A stretch of DNA of 44,521 nucleotides from JBBDYH01 sp040901795 (lineage in GTDB: Bacteria; Planctomycetota; Planctomycetia; Pirellulales; JALHPA01): positions 1 to 44,521 of the forward strand of contig JBBDYH010000020.1 in the NCBI GenBank assembly GCA_040901795.1, written 5' to 3'. Positions within the stretch are counted from its first letter, which is position 1. Every line of letters begins with the position of its first letter. Of the stretch, positions 8,098 through 15,656 are shown one piece after another. The notes under the pieces were generated by a model, which was not told the DNA's origin, did not search any database, and saw only the letters and a program-made list of their open reading frames with translations. Made by a program: the position numbers and the translations under genes.

Positions 8098-9906
8098 TTG
8101 ATCGGTCCGGTCTTCACGCGCGAGCTCGTCACCGCCCCCCGACGGATGCGGTTTTATCTTTCGCGCGCGCTCTATGTCGCTGGCCTGTTGATCCTCGTTT
8201 CGACTGCCTGGGGCCTGTACACGGGGACGCAAAACGTTCGCAGCGTCGGCGACACGGCGCGGTTCGGCGCCGCGATTTTCCAGATTCTGGCGGTGCTCCA
8301 GCTCACGTTGGCGCTCTTCTTTGGCGCACTGTTGACAGCCAGCGCGGTGGCTCAGGAAAAGGATCGCCGAACGCTCGTGTTGCTACTGCTTACCCATTTA
8401 TCGAACAGCGAACTGGTATTGGGCAAACTCCTGGCCAGCGTGCTGAACGTCCTTTTAATGCTGTTGGCCGCCCTGCCGTTCTTCATGATGATCGCGTTGT
8501 TTGGCGGTGTGTCGTTCGAGCAGATCGCGCGCGTATTCGCGGTGACCTTCGCCACCGTGCTGGCTGCCGGGAGTGCGGGCTCGATGATCGCTCTGGCGCG
8601 AGAGAAGACGTTCCTATCGCTGGCCCAGACGACGCTAGTCCTCTTTTTTTGGCTGGCCGGATGGGCGTTCGTGGCGGGCGGTGTATTCGGCCCGGCATGG
8701 GCAGGAATATCGACCTGGCAATGGGCGGCGATGTTTAGCCCGCTGCACGCCGTCGTCGAGGCGGCGCGGCCGGTATTGCCGGAAGACGAGTCGTTTCCCG
8801 TCTTTGGCTCGCCGGTGTATGCGTTTTTGGCCGTCGCCGGCGTGTTGGCGGTGCTCGTAAACGGCTGGGCGATTCTGCGAGTGCGGGTGTGGAATCCGTC
8901 ACGTGAAGCGGCGCCTCGCGGCGACGAATCGCAAACCACGGCGATTTCCACGGAACCGACCGTCGCCCCCGAAGTGCCGCGCTCGGTTCATGCCGCCCGT
9001 GGCGAGACGCGGCGCGTGTGGGAGAACCCGGTGCTGTGGCGGGAGGTGTGTACCTGGGCTTATGGTCGGCGGATGCTGCTGGTGCATCTCGCGTTTCTGG
9101 TGATCTGCGTCGCGGCGGCGTTTGTGCTCGACTCGGCGGCACTCGGTTTACAAGCGACGCGGCCCGACAGCTTACTGGCTCGTGAGCTAGAGACGCGAAT
9201 CGCGATGACGCTTGCGCCCTTGTTCGTCCTGAGCCTGGTGCTGGTCAACGCACTGGCGGTCAATTCGATCACGAACGAGCGCGACCTGGGCGCGCTCGAC
9301 TTGCTCCTGGTCACTGACATCTCGCCGTTCGAGTTCGTGTTCGGCAAGTTGGGCGGGGTCATTTGGGTGTGCAAGTGGATCGTCGTTCCGCCACTGCTGT
9401 TGTGCACGTATCTATGGTGGCGGGGACCGCTTTCGTTCGAGAATCTGGCTTACCTCGCACTTGGACTGTTGGTGATGGATGCGTTCGTGGCCATGCTCGG
9501 GGTCCACGTGGGCATGGCGTATTCGAATTCGCGCACGGCGGTGGCAGTGAGTTTAGGAACGGTGTTCTTCCTGTTGCTCGGAGTAGGTACGTCGATGCGG
9601 ATCATGGTCTCGTTCAGCGGGTCGTTTCAGATGCAGCTCATGCCGTTCATGGCCGTAATGTTCGGCGGCACTGCGGGGCTGTATGCGGCGCTTGGCTTGC
9701 GCAACCCGTCGCCGGCGATTTTTCTGGCGGCGCTTTCGTGTCCTGCGGCCACATTTGTGGCGCTGACGAGCTTTCTCAACGGGCAGACACTGGGGGTGTT
9801 CGTGATCGCGACGTTGGCGTACGGCTATACCACAGCGGCGATGCTGATTCCCGCCCTCTTTGAGTTCGACGTCGCCACCGGCCGGACGACCGACGCAGGC
9901 GAGTGA
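8098..9906 (+). CDS. ABC-2-type transporter permease protein
   Basis: The 602-residue protein has two hydrophobic blocks of about six helices each (residues near 20-260 and 310-595), separated by a hydrophilic linker rich in Ala, Thr and Glu. The N-terminal pattern (I-G-P-V-F-T-R-E-L), Q-E-K-D-R-R-T-L-V-L-L-L-L-T after helix 2, and the matching T-N-E-R-D-L-G-A-L-D-L-L-L-V-T in the second half are typical of ABC-2 permease subunits. The protein thus looks like two fused half-permeases. No ATPase gene is adjacent, so its partner must be elsewhere. The start is TTG at 8098; no Shine-Dalgarno sequence is present because heptamer repeats occupy that position. Confidence 0.75.
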   Translation: MIGPVFTRELVTAPRRMRFYLSRALYVAGLLILVSTAWGLYTGTQNVRSVGDTARFGAAIFQILAVLQLTLALFFGALLTASAVAQEKDRRTLVLLLLTHLSNSELVLGKLLASVLNVLLMLLAALPFFMMIALFGGVSFEQIARVFAVTFATVLAAGSAGSMIALAREKTFLSLAQTTLVLFFWLAGWAFVAGGVFGPAWAGISTWQWAAMFSPLHAVVEAARPVLPEDESFPVFGSPVYAFLAVAGVLAVLVNGWAILRVRVWNPSREAAPRGDESQTTAISTEPTVAPEVPRSVHAARGETRRVWENPVLWREVCTWAYGRRMLLVHLAFLVICVAAAFVLDSAALGLQATRPDSLLARELETRIAMTLAPLFVLSLVLVNALAVNSITNERDLGALDLLLVTDISPFEFVFGKLGGVIWVCKWIVVPPLLLCTYLWWRGPLSFENLAYLALGLLVMDAFVAMLGVHVGMAYSNSRTAVAVSLGTVFFLLLGVGTSMRIMVSFSGSFQMQLMPFMAVMFGGTAGLYAALGLRNPSPAIFLAALSCPAATFVALTSFLNGQTLGVFVIATLAYGYTTAAMLIPALFEFDVATGRTTDAGE

Positions 9907-9915
9907 GGGCGCATT

Positions 9916-10003
9916 GTAGGGTGGGCCGAGTCTGCGAGGCCCACGCGTCGGTTCATTCGACGTTCGTTTGTGCGTGGGCCTCGGCGGCCTCGGCCCACCC
10001 TAC
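9916..10003. repeat. Large inverted repeat (GTAGGGTGGGCC family)
   Basis: Two arms of about 31 nt (9916-9946 and 9972-10003) are reverse complements, beginning GTAGGGTGGGCCGAG and ending CTCGGCCCACCCTAC. It lies between the convergent permease and small membrane-protein genes and could end transcription from both. Related sequences occur at 27941-27980 and 44055-44092. Confidence 0.85.
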
Positions 10004-10029
10004 CGCCTACCGCGCCGCAAGACCGGCCG

Positions 10030-10308
10030 CTACACCATCATAAAAGCGCAGAGGAAGCCCAGGTTGATCGAGACTGCGAAGGCAGTATTCCGCGTGGGCT
10101 CGATCATGAAATGGTCCACGGCGGACCAGACCAAAAGCGCGCTGGTGACCAGCATGGTCATTACGCCGATGGTTACGGAGAACCACGTAAAGGCCTGGTC
10201 GCCCACGAAACCCAACGCTTCGGCATAGCGCGCAAACAAGAAAAAACCGAAGACGTTGACCACCGAAAGAACCGTGCAAGAACTAAGCGAAAACGTGCGT
10301 GGCAGCAT
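10030..10308 (-). CDS. Small membrane protein, hypothetical
   Basis: The 92-residue protein has three hydrophobic segments (residues near 10-28, 38-62 and 75-92) and ends almost inside the last helix. I see no family motif. It is convergent with the permease gene across the large inverted repeat. Support is the good membrane pattern and an ATG start, with GAGGGAATTCTCGC just upstream serving as a possible ribosome-binding site. Confidence 0.55.
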   Translation of the reverse strand: MLPRTFSLSSCTVLSVVNVFGFFLFARYAEALGFVGDQAFTWFSVTIGVMTMLVTSALLVWSAVDHFMIEPTRNTAFAVSINLGFLCAFMMV

Positions 10309-10487
10309 GCGAGAATTCCCTCCCTGAGAATCTCTCGATCATAGTCGGAATACTATCGAAGGAAACCCCCGGTTTGCCGCAAGTGGCTGGTTTTATTGAC
10401 GCTAGCGAAGAGGTCGGTTAAGTTGAGCACGGGTTTGTGTGTCGGTCTACACCCTTGCGGTAATCCGCATCAGCGGGGAAAACGACC

Positions 10488-13109
10488 ATGTCTGCCAGGC
10501 GTTTTGCGGATTGCTTGACATTGGCGGTTGTCTGCTTGCTCGCCCACGGCGAACTACGTGGTGCGCCGATTGTTTGCTTGGTTTGTCCACCACTCGCGTT
10601 TGAGATCGTTGAGGGTCTCCCGGACAAAAAGACTTGGGACTTTGAGGTCGCCGAGCCGACCACGCGATTCACGGCATTTGCCTTTGCGCTGTCCAGCCTG
10701 CCAAAAAAGTACAACTCCACGGGCGTCATCGACGACCGCGCGGCCCCATTCCTCGTGCGAGGGACCGCCAAGCTTGAACTCTCCAAGGGGGAATACCGGT
10801 TGCTGCTCCGCGCTCGCGGCGCCGCGCGGCTCTCGCTTGACGGAAAGGTAGTGCTGGAGACGAAGTTCCGCGTGCCCAGCGCCGATGGCCATGGCGCCGT
10901 GCCCGAGTTGGCCAGCGTGCGTGAACCCGGCCTGGCGCTCTTGCCCGCCGAGAACCAGGAACAACTCGCGACCATCGAACTGGATGGACAGCCGCACGAA
11001 TTCCGGTTGGAAACGATCGTCGGAGATCAGAAGCTGCGTCCGGAGCTGGGTGAAATCTCCGTCAGCATTGCCGGTCCGGGGCTTGCGTCGCCGGCCGACG
11101 AGCCGTCCTTCTTGTTGCTCGCGCCGAGTCCTGCGATCCCGTTGAGCCAGCCGCGATGGGCCGAATACAAACGAGCTAACCGTGCCTGGCTCGCCCAGTT
11201 CGACACTCAGACCCGTCGCGGTCTTGCCGCGCAACACGACGCCTATTGGAAACGTCGCCATGAAATCGCGCGGCGGTACTTGCAAGAACAGCCGTTGACG
11301 GCCGTGCCGGATGGTTCGGACAAGAACGGTGAACTATCGCCCGTCGATCGCTTTCTGACGATGGGCGAGCGAGGAGATGGCCCTGCCTTTACGCCGCTTG
11401 TCGATGACTTCGCGTTTCTCCGCCGAGTCTCGCTCGACACTGTCGGCGCCATCCCGACTCCGTCCGAGATCGCAGCGTTCATGAATGATAATAGCCGCGA
11501 CCGCCGGGCGCGGGCCGTCGACCGCCTGCTCGAAGATCCGCGCTGGGCCGACCACTGGACGAGCTATTGGCAGGACGTGCTCGCCGAGAACCCCGGCATC
11601 CTCAAGCCGGAGCTGAACAATACCGGCGCCTTTCGCTCGTGGATTTACGAGTCATTATTGGACAACAAGCCGCTCGACCGCTTCGCCACCGACCTGGTGA
11701 TGATGGAAGGCAGTAAGGTGTACGGTGGACCGGCGGGCTTTGGCATGGCCACGCAGAACGACGCGCCGATGGCCGAGAAGGCGCATGTGCTGGCGAAGGC
11801 CTTCCTGGCCGTTGAGTTGAAGTGCGCTCGCTGCCACGACGCACCCTTTCACCCGTTCAAGCAAAAAGACACGTTCAGCCTGGCGGCAATGCTCGACCGC
11901 AAACCGCAGAAGCTGCCCAAGACAAGCACGGTTCCCGTCGTCGAAGGCGGCCGTGTTCCGCTCGTCTCCATTTCGCTGAAGCCGGGAGAGAGAATCGAGG
12001 CGGCGTGGCCGTTTGATAGCCTCGTAGTCGCGGAGCTGCCGGATGGATTATTGCAGGACGATGACGACGATCGCGAGCGATTTGCCGCGATTCTAACCTC
12101 GCCGGCCAACCGGCGCTTCGCCGAAGTGATCGTCAACCGCGTATGGACCCGCTACATCGGCTGGGGACTGGCCAGCAGCGTCGACGATTGGCACGACGCC
12201 GAGCGGCGGTACCCGGAACTGCTCGAATTTCTCGCACGCGATTTCGTCCAACACGGTTACGACTTCAAGCATCTGGCCCGAACCATCCTGCAAACGCGGC
12301 TGTACCAGAGTCAGGTAGTTGCAAGCGCCACGGCAGAAGTCGGTTCGGCGGATACGTCCGAAGCGCTCGGCCCGGCACGGCGACGAATGTCGGCGGAGCA
12401 GATCGTCGATTCGCTGTTCCTGGCCGTGGAGAAGCCATTCAACTCCGAAGAGCTGACATTCGATCCGGCCGGCCGCAGTCCGGCGAATGCGTTTGGGAAC
12501 CTGGGACATCCGCGGCGCGCCTGGCAATTCACTTCGCTCTCGAACGAGCGCGATCGGCCTGCCCTTTCGATGCCCGTGGCGCAGAGCGTCGTTGATGTAT
12601 TGGTGGCGTTTGGTTGGCGCGAATCGCGGCAAAACCCGCTTACGTTGCGCGATGAAGAGGCCAACGTTCTGCAGCCGCTGATGCTGGCCAACGGGGTCGT
12701 CGGAGCGCGCGTGGCGAGCCTCTCGGACGATAGCGCCATCACCGCGCTGGCGCTCATCGACCAGCCGCCTGAAGCGCTGGTGCAGGCCGTTTATCTACGG
12801 CTCTTGACCCGAGCACCGCGCTCCGACGAAGAGCAGACATTCGTCGAGCTGTTGAACGACGGTTATGCCACGCGGCGCACGGGCGCCGACGAGGCCGCTA
12901 CGGTTAAGGCCGCCAATCGAGATCGCCGCACGGCCGTCGCCTGGTCGAACCACCATGACCCTGAAGCGACACGCCTCAAGATTGAAATGGAGCGCGCGAC
13001 GCGGGCCGGTGATCCGCCGACGGTGAGACTCGAAACCGACTGGCGCGAGCGGATGGAAGATATGGTATGGGCGCTGGTCAATTCTCCAGAGTTTTTGTTT
13101 GTCCCGTAG
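10488..13109 (+). CDS. DUF1549/DUF1553 planctomycete protein with a CxxCH motif
   Basis: The 873-residue protein starts with a signal peptide (about residues 1-26). A beta-rich region follows (about 35-190), then DUF1549 (about 300-490) and DUF1553 (about 530-850). DUF1549 is recognised by D-D-F-A-F-L-R-R-V-S-L-D and W-A-D-H-W. DUF1553 is recognised by N-R-R-F-A-E-V-I-V-N-R-V-W and the later H-P-R-R-A-W-Q-F. A single haem-type motif C-A-R-C-H sits at residue 446, as usual in the family. The N-terminal cytochrome domain common in relatives is absent; only C-L-V-C without His appears near residue 30. The family is abundant in planctomycetes and of uncertain biochemical role. The next gene, DUF1501, is its standard partner, 15 nt downstream. 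Confidence 0.9.
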   Translation: MSARRFADCLTLAVVCLLAHGELRGAPIVCLVCPPLAFEIVEGLPDKKTWDFEVAEPTTRFTAFAFALSSLPKKYNSTGVIDDRAAPFLVRGTAKLELSKGEYRLLLRARGAARLSLDGKVVLETKFRVPSADGHGAVPELASVREPGLALLPAENQEQLATIELDGQPHEFRLETIVGDQKLRPELGEISVSIAGPGLASPADEPSFLLLAPSPAIPLSQPRWAEYKRANRAWLAQFDTQTRRGLAAQHDAYWKRRHEIARRYLQEQPLTAVPDGSDKNGELSPVDRFLTMGERGDGPAFTPLVDDFAFLRRVSLDTVGAIPTPSEIAAFMNDNSRDRRARAVDRLLEDPRWADHWTSYWQDVLAENPGILKPELNNTGAFRSWIYESLLDNKPLDRFATDLVMMEGSKVYGGPAGFGMATQNDAPMAEKAHVLAKAFLAVELKCARCHDAPFHPFKQKDTFSLAAMLDRKPQKLPKTSTVPVVEGGRVPLVSISLKPGERIEAAWPFDSLVVAELPDGLLQDDDDDRERFAAILTSPANRRFAEVIVNRVWTRYIGWGLASSVDDWHDAERRYPELLEFLARDFVQHGYDFKHLARTILQTRLYQSQVVASATAEVGSADTSEALGPARRRMSAEQIVDSLFLAVEKPFNSEELTFDPAGRSPANAFGNLGHPRRAWQFTSLSNERDRPALSMPVAQSVVDVLVAFGWRESRQNPLTLRDEEANVLQPLMLANGVVGARVASLSDDSAITALALIDQPPEALVQAVYLRLLTRAPRSDEEQTFVELLNDGYATRRTGADEAATVKAANRDRRTAVAWSNHHDPEATRLKIEMERATRAGDPPTVRLETDWRERMEDMVWALVNSPEFLFVP

Positions 13110-13124
13110 GTTGGCGAAGGGTGA

Positions 13125-14498
13125 GTGGTGAGTTGCATGAAGCCTTTACGTGGATCAATCGTTTCGGGCAGGTCCGAAGAGCGAGCGACCTCGCGGCGAG
13201 AGTTTTTGGCCACGGCCGCAACGGTTGGTATTGCCGCAGCCTCGCCAGCGCTTCTGCCCCGCGCTCTGGCTAATGCGGACGACGAGAGCGCTCAAGCATC
13301 GCAAACAATCCCGCGCGGCAGCGCAGACCACTGCATCTTTATCTGGCTCGGCGGCGGCGCGTGTCAGATCGACACATTCGATCCCAAACGGCGCGGCGAC
13401 GGCAAGAAGCAAGCCGGGTCCTACTACGACGCGATCGACTCCGCGGTGCCAGGCCTCCAGGTCTGCGAGCATTTGCGACGGACGGCGGCTGTGCTCGACC
13501 GTTGCGCGCTGGTGCGGTCGGTGTATCACAAGTCGGTCGATGAGCACGCGGCCGCGACGAACTTAATGCACACCGGGCGGCCCACGAGTGGCACGATCGT
13601 CTATCCCTCGATCGGCTCGATCGTCGCGCACCAGCGTGCGGGCGCCGACGACGGTGTGCCCGCTTATGTCGTGATGGGGTATCCCAACGTGACGCGCGGG
13701 CCGGGCTTTCTGGGTGCGAAGTACAACTACGTTTACCTCACAGAAACCGAGGCGGGGCCAAACGGCCTTAAGCGTCCGCCGCTCATCAGCGATGTGCGCC
13801 AGGCGCGCCGCGAGGCGCTCTTAGCGAGACTGCGCGAGAACTCACGGCAAGCCCATCCCGACGACATGAAGCTGCAAGACTACGTCGCAGCGAGCGAGGC
13901 TGGTTTCCGCCTGGCAGGACCGAAATTTATGAGTGTGTTTGATCTCGCCAGCGAGCCGGCCGAACTGCGCAACTCGTATGGCAGCGAGTTCGGACAGCGG
14001 CTGTTGCTGGCGCGGCGGCTGGTGCAAAGCGGCGTGCGGTTCATGGAAGTAGCCTCGAACTTGAACTTCGTCAACGGCACCGGCTGGGATACGCACAACG
14101 AAGGTCAGCTCAAACAGCACGAGTTGATCGAAGAGCTTGACCAGGGCCTTTCGTCGCTCATTGCGGACCTCGAAAAGCACAAGCTCCTCGACAAGACACT
14201 GATCGTGATCGCCACCGAGTTCGGCCGGCCTCCCGAGTTTGACGCCGGTGGTGGTCGCGGACACCAGAGCGGGGCGTTTAGCTGCCTGTTGGCCGGCGGC
14301 GGTCTGCGGACCGGCCGCGCCATTGGAGCGACCGATGATCTCGGCAAAAAAATCGCCGACCGGCCGGTGTCGGTCCCCGATCTTCATGCGACCATCCATT
14401 GCGCCCTGGGCATCGACCCGGCCGCAGAGCTCTACGACGGCGATCGCCCGGTGCCGATCACGGATCAAGGCCAGCCGATCCGTGAGCTGTTCGGATAG
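13125..14498 (+). CDS. DUF1501 protein with Tat signal (sulfatase-like fold)
   Basis: The 457-residue protein has a twin-arginine signal (S-R-R-E-F-L-A-T-A-A, about residues 23-32) and ends the leader at A-L-A, so it is exported folded. The body carries the DUF1501 hallmarks: F-I-W-L-G-G-G-A-C-Q-I-D-T-F-D-P-K near the start, then W-D-T-H-N-E-G and T-L-I-V-I-A-T-E-F-G-R. These belong to the alkaline-phosphatase/sulfatase-like superfamily. It pairs with the DUF1549/DUF1553 gene 15 nt upstream; the two are nearly always found together. The start is unclear: GTG 13125, GTG 13128 and ATG 13137 are in frame, with GAAGG at 13116-13120 best placed for GTG 13128. Confidence 0.88.
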   Translation: MVSCMKPLRGSIVSGRSEERATSRREFLATAATVGIAAASPALLPRALANADDESAQASQTIPRGSADHCIFIWLGGGACQIDTFDPKRRGDGKKQAGSYYDAIDSAVPGLQVCEHLRRTAAVLDRCALVRSVYHKSVDEHAAATNLMHTGRPTSGTIVYPSIGSIVAHQRAGADDGVPAYVVMGYPNVTRGPGFLGAKYNYVYLTETEAGPNGLKRPPLISDVRQARREALLARLRENSRQAHPDDMKLQDYVAASEAGFRLAGPKFMSVFDLASEPAELRNSYGSEFGQRLLLARRLVQSGVRFMEVASNLNFVNGTGWDTHNEGQLKQHELIEELDQGLSSLIADLEKHKLLDKTLIVIATEFGRPPEFDAGGGRGHQSGAFSCLLAGGGLRTGRAIGATDDLGKKIADRPVSVPDLHATIHCALGIDPAAELYDGDRPVPITDQGQPIRELFG

Positions 14499-14500
14499 CG

Positions 14501-14579
14501 GTCATGCTGAGCGGAGCGAAGCATCTGGGACAGCTCGCAGCGTGATCCTGCGCTTCGCTCAGGATGACAGACCAACCAG
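14501..14579. repeat. Dispersed inverted repeat (GTCATGCTGAGCGGAGCGAAG type)
   Basis: The left arm GTCATGCTGAGCGGAGCG (14501-14518) pairs imperfectly with the right arm, which ends CGCTCAGGATGAC (14566-14578). The motif resembles a widespread bacterial intergenic sequence. It lies just past the DUF1501 stop. Confidence 0.7.
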
Positions 14580-14580
14580 A

Positions 14581-14603
14581 CAGGCTAAAGCCTGAACTCC
14601 AAC
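14581..14603. repeat. Half copy of the GGAGTTC inverted-repeat element
   Basis: CAGGCTAAAGCC followed by TGAACTCCAAC matches the right end of the elements at 7997-8073 and 37649-37700. The left half is missing. Confidence 0.7.
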
Positions 14604-14702
14604 AGCGCTCCAACCGCAACTGGTCCACCACAGTAGAATCCGCTAGAATGGGCCCTTTGAACGCCTGTGGGCGTTTCCCTTTCCCAATCGGACCCATCGA
14701 TC

Positions 14703-15002
14703 ATGGCTCGTAAAGTACTTAATCGACGAGAGTTACGCGCTGCCGCCGAAGCCGCGGGCGAAACCGCGGAGGCGCCGGCGAAGAAGACCGCCAAGAAGCC
14801 CGCCGCCCGGAAAAGTCGCGCCAAGACTGTCAAGGAGGTCCGATTGAAAGCGTTCTGGGGTGTCTTCAATCAATCGATGAAGCGCATCTCCGTTTTTGAT
14901 TACGCGGAACGTAAACAGGCAGACAAAAAAGCGGCGGAATTGTCCGCGTCAGGCAAGAGCCCACATTTCGTGCAACTGGTCAAAGAGGTGATCGAAGGAT
15001 AA
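14703..15002 (+). CDS. Small lysine-rich planctomycete-type protein
   Basis: The 99-residue protein has a basic N-terminal half (M-A-R-K-V-L-N-R-R-E-L-R, then A-K-K-T-A-K-K-P-A-A-R-K) and a folded C-terminal half. The C-terminal half contains F-W-G-V-F-N-Q-S-M-K-R, F-D-Y-A-E-R-K-Q-A-D-K-K-A-A-E-L, and H-F-V-Q-L-V-K-E. The Lys/Ala tract recalls histone-H1-like DNA- or RNA-binding tails, but the target is not known. I have the impression that similar short proteins occur in planctomycetes; no search was run. ATG 14703 is used; the frame reaches 14667 without a better start. Two TAGAAT boxes (14634-14639, 14644-14649) lie upstream without a good -35. Confidence 0.75.
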   Translation: MARKVLNRRELRAAAEAAGETAEAPAKKTAKKPAARKSRAKTVKEVRLKAFWGVFNQSMKRISVFDYAERKQADKKAAELSASGKSPHFVQLVKEVIEG

Positions 15003-15093
15003 GGTGTAGCTGAGTTCGCCAGAATTCAGGTCCGCCGGAAGTCTGGCGATTTCCGCTGCGAATTTTGCACCCTTTGGCCTACCTTGTGCGGCG

Positions 15094-15273
15094 ATGGACG
15101 ACAAGAACCGGATTCTGATCCCGATCGTCGTCTTCAACATCGTGTTCATGGTCTACCAGTTCTTTTTCAACTGGTTCGGGTCGTTCACTTGGAGCGGCTT
15201 GTTTTTGGGCCTGCTGGTCGGGGCGGTGGCGGCTGGCATTGCACTAGGCGCAATGATGCTCATCAGGAAGTAG
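15094..15273 (+). CDS. 59-residue double-helix membrane protein
   Basis: ATG 15094 to TAG 15273 encodes 59 residues: a charged N-terminus (M-D-D-K-N-R), then two hydrophobic helices (about residues 7-27 and 34-56) ending M-L-I-R-K. The topology is clean (acidic/polar start, basic end). Loss of this pattern by chance is unlikely, but no family is recognised. It follows the lysine-rich protein by 91 nt and converges with the receiver-domain gene 11 nt away. No clear ribosome-binding site is present (GCGGCG precedes the ATG). Confidence 0.6.
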   Translation: MDDKNRILIPIVVFNIVFMVYQFFFNWFGSFTWSGLFLGLLVGAVAAGIALGAMMLIRK

Positions 15274-15284
15274 CTGCTCGCAAT

Positions 15285-15656
15285 TTAAGCCAGGTACTTC
15301 CGGAGTTTCTCCAGCGTCTCGTTGGTGCGCAGCTCTTGCTTGCCAAAGCCCGGCTCCGCGCCACTGTTGACGGCTTCCACCTGGTACTCGGGAAAGTTGG
15401 TGATGAGCATCACGGGCGTGGCCGACCACTGTGGATCGGCCTTGAGATGGCGGACAACCGCCATGCCGTCGCTGTAATCGAGATCCAGCTTACGGTTTAC
15501 GAGTACCAGATCGGCGGGCTGTTTCTGCAGTTCCGCCACTGCGCCAGCCAGGTCATGGGCCTGTGCAACCTGTGCGTCGAAGCTGCGTTCAATCAGCCCC
15601 CGAATGGCAGCGTGGTCGGGGACGCAGTTACCGACATCGAGCACGCGCTTGGTCAT
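15285..15656 (-). CDS. Stand-alone receiver-like domain with altered phosphorylation site
   Basis: The 123-residue protein has the length and order of a response-regulator receiver: beta-1 (K-R-V-L-D-V-G-N), beta-3 (D-L-V-L-V-N), beta-4 (P-V-M-L-I-T-N) and beta-5 with a conserved Lys (G-A-E-P-G-F-G-K, K106). Two key features are changed. The phospho-acceptor Asp at the end of beta-3 is Asn54, and the acidic pair after beta-1 is Gly9-Asn10. It is therefore probably not phosphorylated and would act as a pseudo-receiver, perhaps by protein binding. Its ATG overlaps the TGA of the upstream PQQ lipoprotein gene (ATGA), so the two are probably translationally coupled. Confidence 0.75.
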   Translation of the reverse strand: MTKRVLDVGNCVPDHAAIRGLIERSFDAQVAQAHDLAGAVAELQKQPADLVLVNRKLDLDYSDGMAVVRHLKADPQWSATPVMLITNFPEYQVEAVNSGAEPGFGKQELRTNETLEKLRKYLA

